Translations under genes and position numbers: made by a program | The notes under the pieces: model-generated | Told to the model about the DNA's origin: nothing | Database searches by the model: none | The model's input: the letters and a program-made list of their open reading frames with translations, nothing else | Shown: positions 1 through 7,119 of the stretch, piece after piece | How positions within the stretch are numbered: the first letter of the stretch is position 1 | How the letters are laid out: the number at the start of each line of letters is the position of its first letter | Origin: Prolixibacteraceae bacterium UBA6029 | GTDB lineage: Bacteria > Bacteroidota > Bacteroidia > Bacteroidales > Prolixibacteraceae | DNA: 63,838 nt | Assembly: GCA_002429385.1 (NCBI GenBank) | Contig: DIZL01000024.1 | Location: 1 to 63,838 of the forward strand | Direction: 5' to 3'

Positions 1-68
1 GTTATTTACCGATTACACCTCATCAGCAAATTCCTAGCGGGGCAGTCTATTCGATTGTACGATGGGCT

Positions 69-275
69 TTATTTTTCCTTATATTCTAAGATGTCAGATG
101 GTTGGCATTCTAAAACTTTGCAAATCAATTCCAGTGTCGAAAAACGAATTGCCTTAGCTTTATTCGTTTTCAGTATAGAAAGATTGGCCATTGTGATATT
201 CATCTTTTCAGACAATTCTGAAAGTGAAATCTTTCTTTTAGCCATCATTACATCAAGATTAACTATTATCGGCAT
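69..275 (-). CDS. Small Cro/C1-type (XRE, YozG-like) HTH regulator
   Basis: This 68-residue protein is almost entirely one helix-turn-helix domain. It has the pattern of small YozG-like Cro/C1 regulators: an N-terminal strand with NLDVMMAKRK, a recognition-helix region around ITMANLSILK, and the C-terminal ending CQPSDILEY. Such proteins bind DNA as dimers. The start at 275 was chosen because the family normally keeps the residues before MMAKRK. The ATG lies 1 nt after the stop of the DUF2975 gene, so the two are probably translationally coupled. A regulator of this family next to a DUF2975 membrane protein is a recurrent pair. The regulator probably controls its own operon, possibly through the palindrome near 2538 (inference). 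Confidence 0.85.
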   Translation of the reverse strand: MPIIVNLDVMMAKRKISLSELSEKMNITMANLSILKTNKAKAIRFSTLELICKVLECQPSDILEYKEK

Positions 276-276
276 G

Positions 277-903
277 CTATATTGTTAATTCGTTTTCCTG
301 TTTCACACGTTCGCCTTCTTTGAACACTTGGCTTAAAATTAGAAAAAGCAACCATAATGAGCAAATAGTGATTATTGAACTCAAGTTAATGTAATGATTG
401 CCATATTTTTGTACGAACCCATCCGGGAAAATCATTTTTATATTAAAATTCCAAAAACTCAGTATTATATTTAAGACAAGGAAGGCACCAATATAAGAGG
501 ATATTTTCTTGAAAACCATCGAATTTTCTATAAAAAAGGAAGAATATCTTTTGGTACTTTGCATAAAACGAATTAGCTCTTTCAAAATCAACATGCTTAA
601 TACAAGGCTTATTACAACAAAGAACCAGATGGATAGCTTTGAACGTAAATTCAGCTTACTGAAATAGATAGTTTCATTTTTTGTCTTGATATATTCTGCA
701 TAAGAATCCGGAGGTAAAGAATTTGCTGATGAATGGATTAATTCTATCCCCCTATCAATTTTTACGATTACGCTGTTGTATGATGCCGAATGAAATTCTG
801 AGTGTATTAATACAAATGTCACCAATATAACTCCAAGAAAGGCAGTTACAAGTAAGAATTTAAAGAAAACTACTGAAAAGCCAAGTACATTATTTGTTTT
901 CAT
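277..903 (-). CDS. DUF2975-type four-helix membrane protein
   Basis: This 208-residue protein has about four hydrophobic segments: roughly residues 8-30, 88-108, 135-155 and 178-198. An extracytoplasmic stretch lies between the first two. Size, topology and the coupled YozG-like HTH gene match DUF2975 proteins, whose function is unknown. The gene starts 6 nt after the stop of the upstream TlpA-like gene and ends 1 nt before the regulator, so all three genes form one operon. A plausible inferred role is sensing a membrane or envelope signal for the small regulator, but nothing in the sequence shows a ligand. Confidence 0.7.
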   Translation of the reverse strand: MKTNNVLGFSVVFFKFLLVTAFLGVILVTFVLIHSEFHSASYNSVIVKIDRGIELIHSSANSLPPDSYAEYIKTKNETIYFSKLNLRSKLSIWFFVVISLVLSMLILKELIRFMQSTKRYSSFFIENSMVFKKISSYIGAFLVLNIILSFWNFNIKMIFPDGFVQKYGNHYINLSSIITICSLWLLFLILSQVFKEGERVKQENELTI

Positions 904-909
904 AGAATT

Positions 910-2493
910 TTATTCGTTAATTAACCTATTAAATTCTGATATTATTTTATTTGAATTTGGAATTAAAGCATTACTACTAATTATCTTCCCTGATTTGTCA
1001 ATCAAAATAAACCTAGGAATGCCAACTATTAGAAATTTTTTCTCAAAATATTCATATTGATTGCAATCGAGAAAATAATGAGTCCCTTTTAATTGGTATT
1101 TTTTAATTACATTTTGGCTGGCTTCTTTTTGCGATCTGCAACATAAATATACAAAAGAGACATCATTCCCATCAAACATTTTATGTAGCCTTTTTGTATC
1201 TGGGAATAGTTGTAAACAAGATGAACACCATGTTGCCCAAATATCGATATAGATTACTTTTCCTTTATTATCAGCAATAATTTCGTTTAAAATTTGTCCA
1301 CCGGAAGTTGTTTTATCATTTGCTTTTAAAATTGAACTATTGGTAAGGCTGATATTATCACGTTCAGCTATTGATTTTTGCTCTCTGAACAACATCGAAA
1401 GTAATAGTTGTTGAATATACTTATCTGAGATCTTTTCCTGAGAGATTTGGATATAATTATCAATTTCCGAAACTGAGAATTCTTCTTCTTTTTTTATAAC
1501 GTTATTATAAATAACCGATGAAGCCAGATATTCGGCCCACACACCTTTTCTAATTTCCATTTTCTTATCTATTTCCTTTGTATTAATACCCAGTGCTCTT
1601 TGGTCTTTTGTTTCGTTAAAACTCAAATATGATATTTTTAATTTTGGCTCGACAGAAGCACTGTAATTATTTAAAAAGACTCTAAAACTACTCGTAATAA
1701 GTGCATCTTTATTAAAAACAATTGAATCGGTCAAAAATGAATAAAACAAATCTTTTTCATCAGTATCTTTAATGTCTTTTCCTAACCTGACAATGTCTTT
1801 ATAACAATTGTAGGTCGCCGTAAAACGTAAATATTCATAAAGCAATTGATTTGATGCTTTATCTCCGATTCGAATATCAATTTTTTCATGTAATGATTTC
1901 TCAAATGCGAAGCACTTGTCTTTCATTTCATAAATTGTAAGACCCTTCGGCAAATTTTGATCAAAATTTAGAATCTGCTTACTGATCCAATATTCTTGTT
2001 TGGTAAACTCTTTTTGAAATTTATCATGCTTTTCATCACAAGAGATCATGTTGATATCGACCAAATCTCCTACATTACTTAATTCGCAATATAAATGTAA
2101 TGTGTCATTTGGGAAAAGGTATGGGGTTATGCTACCGTCGCAGTATTTAAGATAAGTGTTAATCGAATGGTACAAAGGAATATCAAATACGAATTTTCCA
2201 CTATCATTAATTTCAGAAACGAATAAAAGCTGTTGGCCTATAGAGATGTCATCAACGATTAACTTTACTGTTCTTGTCTCTTTGGAAAATTCCTTAAGGT
2301 TTTCTATTTGACCTATGATGACAGAGCGTTGTTCAACTTCAGGATAAATCTTGTCAGAATTGTTTTCTTTATTCGGACTTGCAATTCTCATTTCTGAGAA
2401 TGAAGAAGTTTTAGATGTTTTGTTATTTCCCTGTTTTTGACTACATGAGAATAATGAAATTATTGCGATGATAATAAAAAGTGCGTGTTTCAT
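910..2493 (-). CDS. TlpA-like thioredoxin-domain lipoprotein
   Basis: This 527-residue envelope thiol-disulfide protein begins with a lipoprotein signal whose lipobox places the lipidated cysteine at C17 (LFSC). Residues about 50-370 are a long Bacteroidota-type helical region without recognised catalytic motifs. Residues about 385-527 form an AhpC/TSA/TlpA thioredoxin fold with WATWCSSC, giving C423 and C426 as the redox pair, followed by a cis-proline segment (VGIPRFILID). The family reduces or isomerises periplasmic disulfides, but the client is unknown. It is the first gene of the operon with the DUF2975 protein and HTH regulator, with a TATATTTG -7 box 22 nt upstream. Confidence 0.82.
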   Translation of the reverse strand: MKHALFIIIAIISLFSCSQKQGNNKTSKTSSFSEMRIASPNKENNSDKIYPEVEQRSVIIGQIENLKEFSKETRTVKLIVDDISIGQQLLFVSEINDSGKFVFDIPLYHSINTYLKYCDGSITPYLFPNDTLHLYCELSNVGDLVDINMISCDEKHDKFQKEFTKQEYWISKQILNFDQNLPKGLTIYEMKDKCFAFEKSLHEKIDIRIGDKASNQLLYEYLRFTATYNCYKDIVRLGKDIKDTDEKDLFYSFLTDSIVFNKDALITSSFRVFLNNYSASVEPKLKISYLSFNETKDQRALGINTKEIDKKMEIRKGVWAEYLASSVIYNNVIKKEEEFSVSEIDNYIQISQEKISDKYIQQLLLSMLFREQKSIAERDNISLTNSSILKANDKTTSGGQILNEIIADNKGKVIYIDIWATWCSSCLQLFPDTKRLHKMFDGNDVSFVYLCCRSQKEASQNVIKKYQLKGTHYFLDCNQYEYFEKKFLIVGIPRFILIDKSGKIISSNALIPNSNKIISEFNRLINE

Positions 2494-2514
2494 GTTTTTA
2501 TAAATTTAGAAACA

Positions 2515-2550
2515 CAAATATATAATTATTTATCGCAATACGATAAATAA
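2515..2550 (-). promoter_or_regulatory. Promoter with overlapping palindromic operator for the TlpA-like/DUF2975/HTH operon
   Basis: On the minus strand a perfect Bacteroidota -7 box (TATATTTG, 2522-2515) lies 22 nt before the ATG at 2493. Just upstream is a perfect inverted repeat with 10-bp arms, ttatttatcg (2526-2535) and cgataaataa (2541-2550), separated by 5 nt. It occupies the space between the -7 and -33 positions, where a bound repressor would block RNA polymerase. The last gene of the operon encodes a suitable DNA-binding protein, so autoregulation is likely (inference). Confidence 0.6.
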
Positions 2551-2863
2551 TGAATGTTTATAAATAATATATTACCTCAATTCAATATTTGTGCATAAAT
2601 TAATGATGCCATACTAGCCTTGCTGGTAACGTCAGTATACCCTCCGATTGCGTGTATATCGCCCTTACCTTAAAAGGTTAATTTGTTAAAATTTATTTGT
2701 TTGAGTAAATGTTCCTCTTGGAGTATTAAAAACTAATCTCATAGGTTTTGTTTTTTGTTGGTTATAATTTTTAAATTTACAAATAACGATACTAATACAC
2801 AATGTTTTTGGTTAATATTTACTAACCCCTCTTACCCTCCTTTTAAAGGGTCTGGGTTCGGGT

Positions 2864-2973
2864 TTGTACTTGTGTGCTTCTTGTGTGCATCTTGTGTGCA
2901 TATTCTGTGCTCAAAAGCCATTTTTAGCACACAAGAAGCACAGCATATGCACACAAGAAGCACACAAGTACAA
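2864..2973. repeat. Long inverted repeat made of 11-bp tandem units (site A)
   Basis: The arms 2864-2890 and 2947-2973 are perfect 27-nt inverted copies. The left side continues as four consecutive 11-bp units of the form (C/A)TTGTGTGCWT up to about 2913. The right side carries the complement of similar units, shifted in register near the centre. The site lies in the roughly 700-bp non-coding stretch 2551-3197, upstream of the TlpA-like gene. I see no other credible feature in that stretch apart from the hairpin at 3136. The open frames across it are by-products of the repeat. Confidence 0.8.
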
Positions 2974-3135
2974 GCTTTGACCCTGCTCCTTAGTTGCGCG
3001 TTACCTGGTTTAGTTGTGAGGCGACCCCGGGGTTTGCCTGTTGTCGGCGAAATAGAGGCAGAACCTGAGTTCATCAAATAGATAGGATGTTATATGACAA
3101 ATTCACTCCAGACATTTGTTATAGAACTAAATAAC

Positions 3136-3169
3136 AAAAGGGAACAACCCTTTCGGATTCTTCCCTTTT
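3136..3169 (-). terminator. Hairpin, probable terminator of the DUF433 transcript
   Basis: The arms aaaagggaa (3136-3144) and ttccctttt (3161-3169) can form a 9-bp stem with a T-rich right side. The hairpin lies downstream of the DUF433 gene and its remnant partner on the minus strand. Stem and loop closely resemble the hairpin at 3596-3627; both loops contain the minus-strand sequence AATCCGA. Confidence 0.6.
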
Positions 3170-3197
3170 ATACTTTTTAACTGATGTAAATTTGGAG

Positions 3198-3290
3198 TTA
3201 TCTTTCGTGCCCTTTTATTTGATCGTTATTCAATTCAATCAGATCATAAACAGCAAATAACTTAATGGATGTCTCAATTAGAAATTTCAT
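3198..3290 (-). pseudogene. Remnant of a toxin reading frame (DUF5615-like start), truncated
   Basis: A 30-codon frame begins with an ATG that overlaps the stop of the DUF433 gene as ATGA (3287-3290), the usual coupling for this class of antitoxin and toxin. It starts MKFLIE, close to the MKFL(I/V)D opening of DUF5615 PIN-like toxins, then becomes unrelated and stops at 3198. A functional DUF5615 protein is about 110 residues. The most likely reading is a toxin gene lost by deletion after its first few codons. A short unrelated coupled peptide is the alternative. Confidence 0.5.
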
Positions 3291-3523
3291 GCTACAATGC
3301 GTTGTACAGTCTTAACTTTGCTTAGCTGAGATGCAAATGACAAACAAGTCTTAATATCATTGGGCTCAAGTGCTGGATAGTCTTCAATAATCTCAGGTTC
3401 AGTCATCCCTGAAGATAACAAGTCAAGTATCAAATCAACAGTGTATCTGGTATTACGAATGGTCGGTTTGCCCTGACAAATCTCAGGATTAATCGTAATT
3501 CTTGATAATAGTTGCCTGTTCAT
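3287..3523 (-). CDS. DUF433 family antitoxin-like protein
   Basis: This 78-residue protein has the DUF433 (PF04255) signature: ITINPEICQGKPTIRNTRYTV followed (about 15 residues later) by GMTEPEIIEDYPALEPNDIK, an HTH-like fold found in antitoxins paired with DUF5615 PIN-like toxins. The open frame extends upstream to 3574, but the start at 3523 (MNRQLLSRI) was chosen because the preceding residues are not part of the family. No complete toxin follows; only a 30-codon remnant with ATGA overlap remains. The protein is thus an orphan antitoxin, possibly acting as a DNA-binding repressor or neutralising a toxin made elsewhere (inference). Confidence 0.8.
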   Translation of the reverse strand: MNRQLLSRITINPEICQGKPTIRNTRYTVDLILDLLSSGMTEPEIIEDYPALEPNDIKTCLSFASQLSKVKTVQRIVA

Positions 3524-3595
3524 TTTATTTATTTTTTTCAAATATACAAAAAATCTATCTCTGATGATCACCAAAATGTTGTTCCTTTCAAAACA

Positions 3596-3627
3596 AAAGG
3601 GAACAGTCCTCTCGGATTATTCCCTTT
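3596..3627 (-). terminator. Probable terminator downstream of ppdK
   Basis: The arms aaagggaa (3596-3603) and ttcccttt (3620-3627) form an 8-bp stem. On the minus strand the right arm is followed by TTTGTTTT. It lies 56 nt past the ppdK stop. The loop resembles that of the hairpin at 3136-3169. Confidence 0.6.
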
Positions 3628-3682
3628 CAATTTATATTCAGATCATTGAACCGACTTCCAGTTTCCTTTTTTCGGTTTCCTT

Positions 3683-6403
3683 TTATTTCGAATGTTTGAT
3701 GTTTGCCTGAGCAGCAGCCAAACGTGCAATTGGAACACGGAATGGTGAACATGAAACGTAGTTCATTCCAACTTTGTCGCAGAATTCAACAGAACTTGGT
3801 TCGCCACCATGTTCGCCGCAAATACCAATCTTCAGGTCTGGTTTGGTCATACGGCCACGATTGACACCAATCTCAACTAAAAGTCCAACTCCGTTCTGAT
3901 CCAATACCTGGAATGGATCTTCTTTAAGAATTCCACGGCTCAGGTAATCCGGCAAGAATTTTCCGGCATCGTCACGTGAGTATCCCATAGTCATCTGAGT
4001 TAAATCATTGGTTCCGAACGAGAAGAATTCAGCTTCCGCAGCGATATGATCAGCTGTTAAAGCAGCTCGTGGTATCTCGATCATAGTACCTACCAAATAG
4101 TCGATACGGTCACCTTTTTCAGTAAATACTTGTTCAGCCACACTGCGGATGATCTCGGTCTGGTTTTTCAACTCAGCAACTGTACCTACCAGAGGAACCA
4201 TAATCTCAGGACGTGCATCAATACCTTTTGCTTTCAGATTCATGGCAGCTTCTATAATAGCGCGGGCCTGCATGGCGGTGATTTCAGGATAAGTTATCCC
4301 CAAACGACAGCCACGGTGTCCCAACATTGGGTTGAATTCGTGCAGCGATTCTACTTTCAGTTTAACCTGTTCAACTGAAATACCCAATTCTTTAGCCATT
4401 ACGAGTTGGTTCTCTGGTTCGTGAGGAACAAATTCGTGTAATGGCGGATCGAGTAAACGAATGGTTACACCGTATCCGGCCATGGCTTCAAAAATTCCTT
4501 CGAAGTCGCTGCGTTGCATAGGCAACAGCTTTTCGAGGGCTTTTTCGCGTCCGGCAACATCATCAGCCAGGATCATTTCGCGCATGGCTTTAATGCGCTC
4601 ACCTTCGAAGAACATATGTTCTGTACGGCAAAGGCCAATACCTTTTGCACCAAATTCACGGGCTAATCTGGCATCGTTTGGTGTGTCGGCATTCGTACGG
4701 ACAGACATTCTGGTGTGTTTGTCTGCGATGGTCATTAATTTGCCGAAATCGCCATCCAGGCTTGGAGTAATGGTTGCAACTTTACCATCGTAAACGATAC
4801 CGGTTGAACCATCCAATGAAATATATTCACCCTGTTTAATTACTCTTCCTTTAATTGTTAGCGAAGTATGCGAAACAGAAATTCCTGCAGCGCTCGAAAT
4901 GCAACATTTTCCCATACCACGTGCAACAACTGCAGCGTGTGAGGTCATACCTCCTCGTTCGGTTAAAATACCTTCGGCAGCGTACATTCCTTTTAAATCT
5001 TCAGGAGAAGTTTCCCTTCTTACCAAAATAACTTTTTCGCCCCTGGCAGCCCATTCTTCAGCATCTGTAGCTGTAAATACGACTTTCCCGGTTGCAGCGC
5101 CCGGAGATGCCGGTAAACCTTTCGATAATACTTTTGCTGAAGCTTTTGCGGATTTTTCAAATACCGGATGAAGCAATTCGTCCAGTCTGTTTGGTTCCTG
5201 ACGTAATAATGCTGTTTTTTCGTCGATCAAACCTTGCTCAACCATTTCAACGGCCATACGAACCATAGCAGATCCGGTACGTTTTCCGTTACGGGTTTGC
5301 AGCATCCAAAGCTTACCATCCTGAATGGTGAACTCCATGTCCTGCATATCTTTGTAATGCTTTTCAAGTTTAGACTGAACTGCATTTAAATCGGCATAAA
5401 CTGCTGGCATTGACTCCTCGAGTGATGGATATTTTGAAGCTCTTTCGGCTTCAGACATACCAGCACGTTCGGCCCATCTTTTTGAACCTTCAATAGTGAT
5501 TTCCTGTGGAGTACGAACACCTGAAACCACATCTTCACCCTGAGCATTAATTAAATATTCTCCGTTGAAAATATCTTCGCCCGTTGCAGCATCGCGAGAG
5601 AAACAAACCCCGGTAGCCGAAGTGTCACCCATGTTACCATAAACCATCGCCTGAACGTTTACTGCGGTTCCCCACTCGTTAGGAATTTTTTCCATTTTGC
5701 GGTAAAGAATGGCTCTTTCAGTGTTCCATGAATCAAATACGGCACAAATAGCGCCCCAAAGTTGTTCCCATGGATTAGTAGGGAAGTCTTTTCCTGCTTT
5801 TGTGCGAACAACAGCTTTGAAATCCTCAACAATTCCTTTCAGGTCTTCGGCTGTAAAGTCAGTATCAGAAGAATATCCCTTGGTGTCTTTCACTCTGTCA
5901 AGTACAAGCTCAAACGGATCATGTTCGTTTTCTTCACCAGCCACTCCCAACACAACATCGCCATACATTTGAATAAACCGACGGTATGAATCATATGCAA
6001 ATTTCTCATTTCCTGATTGTTCAGCAACAATTTTCACAGTGTCGTCGTTCATTCCCAGGTTCAAAATGGTATTCATCATACCAGGCATTGAGGCTCTTGC
6101 ACCTGAACGCACAGATAATAAAAGTGGAAAAGCCTCACCTTTTGAACCGAATTTTGCATTCATTATTTTTTCGGTTTTTATCATTGATGCTTCAACATCT
6201 TCTTTAAGCATCGAAACAACAGCGTCTTTTCCAAGCGCGTTGTATTCAGTACAAACTTCAGTAGTAATTGTGAATCCGGCAGGAACAGGAACACCAATCA
6301 GATTCATTTCTGCAAGGTTTGCACCTTTGCCTCCGAGTAAATTTTTCATATCAGCTTTTCCTTCAGCTGCACCATTTCCGAACGTATAAACGTACTTTGT
6401 CAT
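3683..6403 (-). CDS. ppdK: Pyruvate, phosphate dikinase
   Basis: This 906-residue cytosolic enzyme interconverts pyruvate + ATP + Pi with PEP + AMP + PPi. The N-terminal nucleotide-binding part (about 1-380) opens with the GGKGANLAEM motif. The swivelling phosphohistidine domain contains GGMTSHAAVVARG, with the phosphorylated His at 489. The C-terminal PEP/pyruvate barrel contains GTNDLTQMTMGYSRDDAG and the catalytic Cys885 in SCSPFRVPIARL. Length is slightly above the 874 residues of the Clostridium enzyme. The gene is monocistronic, with its own TATATTTG box about 50 nt upstream and a terminator downstream. In anaerobic Bacteroidota it works in glycolysis/gluconeogenesis with PPi. The assignment is secure. 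Confidence 0.97.
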   Translation of the reverse strand: MTKYVYTFGNGAAEGKADMKNLLGGKGANLAEMNLIGVPVPAGFTITTEVCTEYNALGKDAVVSMLKEDVEASMIKTEKIMNAKFGSKGEAFPLLLSVRSGARASMPGMMNTILNLGMNDDTVKIVAEQSGNEKFAYDSYRRFIQMYGDVVLGVAGEENEHDPFELVLDRVKDTKGYSSDTDFTAEDLKGIVEDFKAVVRTKAGKDFPTNPWEQLWGAICAVFDSWNTERAILYRKMEKIPNEWGTAVNVQAMVYGNMGDTSATGVCFSRDAATGEDIFNGEYLINAQGEDVVSGVRTPQEITIEGSKRWAERAGMSEAERASKYPSLEESMPAVYADLNAVQSKLEKHYKDMQDMEFTIQDGKLWMLQTRNGKRTGSAMVRMAVEMVEQGLIDEKTALLRQEPNRLDELLHPVFEKSAKASAKVLSKGLPASPGAATGKVVFTATDAEEWAARGEKVILVRRETSPEDLKGMYAAEGILTERGGMTSHAAVVARGMGKCCISSAAGISVSHTSLTIKGRVIKQGEYISLDGSTGIVYDGKVATITPSLDGDFGKLMTIADKHTRMSVRTNADTPNDARLAREFGAKGIGLCRTEHMFFEGERIKAMREMILADDVAGREKALEKLLPMQRSDFEGIFEAMAGYGVTIRLLDPPLHEFVPHEPENQLVMAKELGISVEQVKLKVESLHEFNPMLGHRGCRLGITYPEITAMQARAIIEAAMNLKAKGIDARPEIMVPLVGTVAELKNQTEIIRSVAEQVFTEKGDRIDYLVGTMIEIPRAALTADHIAAEAEFFSFGTNDLTQMTMGYSRDDAGKFLPDYLSRGILKEDPFQVLDQNGVGLLVEIGVNRGRMTKPDLKIGICGEHGGEPSSVEFCDKVGMNYVSCSPFRVPIARLAAAQANIKHSK

Positions 6404-6452
6404 AGAGTATTAATTTATAGATTATTGATATGTTATCTCAATCATAGAATTA

Positions 6453-6481
6453 CAAATATATACATTCATTGATGAAGCAAA
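6453..6481 (-). promoter_or_regulatory. Promoter of ppdK
   Basis: On the minus strand TTTG (6481-6478) is followed after 17 nt by TATATTTG (6460-6453), matching the Bacteroidota -33/-7 pattern. Transcription would begin near 6447 and leave a leader of about 45 nt. Confidence 0.6.
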
Positions 6482-6607
6482 AAAACTTTGGATGTTTAAA
6501 TTTCATCAAACTTCAAATTAATCAATAATTGAACTGGGTATTGGGTTGGTTCTTAAAATCTTAACAATACTTAACGATCGTTCAATGATATTAACTAAAG
6601 AACCATT

Positions 6608-6712
6608 TATATTTGTAATGACATAAGAAAGAAAGTTTACACACATTAGGTTTTTTTCATAGAATAGGTTTGGTTAGGTTAGAAAAGGGTGACTGGGGTC
6701 ACCCTTTTTGTT
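6608..6712 (+). ncRNA. Putative small RNA or attenuated leader, copy A
   Basis: A -7 box TATATTTG (6608-6615), with ATTAACT 11 nt upstream of it, is followed about 70 nt later by a strong intrinsic terminator: arms AAAAGGGTGAC (6683-6693) and GTCACCCTTTT (6698-6708), 4-nt loop, then a T-rich tract. The predicted transcript is about 90 nt and has no credible ORF. Copy B has the same layout and shares GTTTTTTTCATAGAA (here 6650-6664), GGTTTGGTT and the stem design. Both face clpB, so they could be independent small RNAs or attenuated clpB leaders. Confidence 0.5.
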
Positions 6713-6730
6713 TGTCTTTTTACCTTTTTC

Positions 6731-6746
6731 CCCCGAGGTCTCGGGG
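6731..6746. repeat. 16-bp GC-rich palindrome ccccgag-gt-ctcgggg
   Basis: This perfect inverted repeat (7-bp arms, 2-nt spacer) lies just downstream of small RNA A. A near-identical palindrome, differing at one spacer base, sits inside the GH26 coding region at 37328-37343. Confidence 0.55.
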
Positions 6747-6828
6747 TATTCCATTCTATAAAGCTTTGGAAAAGTATAGTTTTAAAGTTCTTTAACTTAG
6801 ATTTAATCGAATTAACTCAATACCAGTG

Positions 6829-6930
6829 TATATTTGTATCGAGCAATAATGTTAGAAGGATAGTTTTTTTCATAGAAAATTGGTTTGGTTTAGTGAAGAA
6901 AGGGATGAAGCAATTCATCCCTTTCGTTTA
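6829..6930 (+). ncRNA. Putative small RNA or attenuated leader, copy B
   Basis: This is the second member of the pair. ATTAACT (6811-6817) and TATATTTG (6829-6836) are spaced exactly as in copy A. GTTTTTTTCATAGAA recurs at 6863-6877. The terminator has arms AAAGGGATGAA (6899-6909) and TTCATCCCTTT (6914-6924) around a GCAA tetraloop. The stem keeps 11 bp although its sequence differs from copy A, as expected if structure is conserved. The predicted transcript is about 85-90 nt. Confidence 0.5.
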
Positions 6931-7065
6931 TTTAGATGGGGCCTGTAATGATGTCAGAAAGTCGGGCAATTTTGACTATTAAGGTAATGTTTTCCGTATA
7001 AGGATTCTTTATCAGTCATTTTGTCTATTGTTTGAACAAATGCCACATTGGCAAAACATTTGATC

Positions 7066-7101
7066 TTTAAACTTTTCCAAAGAGCTTTGGAAAAGTTTAA
7101 A
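7066..7101 (+). promoter_or_regulatory. Perfect 17-bp inverted repeat in the clpB leader
   Basis: The arms 7066-7082 (tttaaacttttccaaag) and 7085-7101 are exact complements around a 2-nt AG centre. The repeat ends 18 nt before the clpB start and is followed by an A-rich, not T-rich, tract, so it is not a normal plus-strand terminator. It could be a repressor site or an mRNA hairpin affecting translation. The 14-mer agctttggaaaagt of its right arm also occurs at 6762-6775. Confidence 0.6.
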
Positions 7102-7119
7102 AACAAAAAAACAAACGAT

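Noticed and set aside
2755..3081. Open frames on both strands across the site A repeat (plus strand 2755-3081, minus strand 2832-3077)
   Set aside because: They arise from the repeated TTGTGTGC units and have Cys/His-rich low-complexity translations without a family pattern or ribosome-binding context.
7021..7060. CIRCE-type heat-shock element upstream of clpB
   Set aside because: Only a short TGCCA-N3-TGGCA palindrome is present; the TTAGCACTC/GAGTGCTAA pattern is absent.
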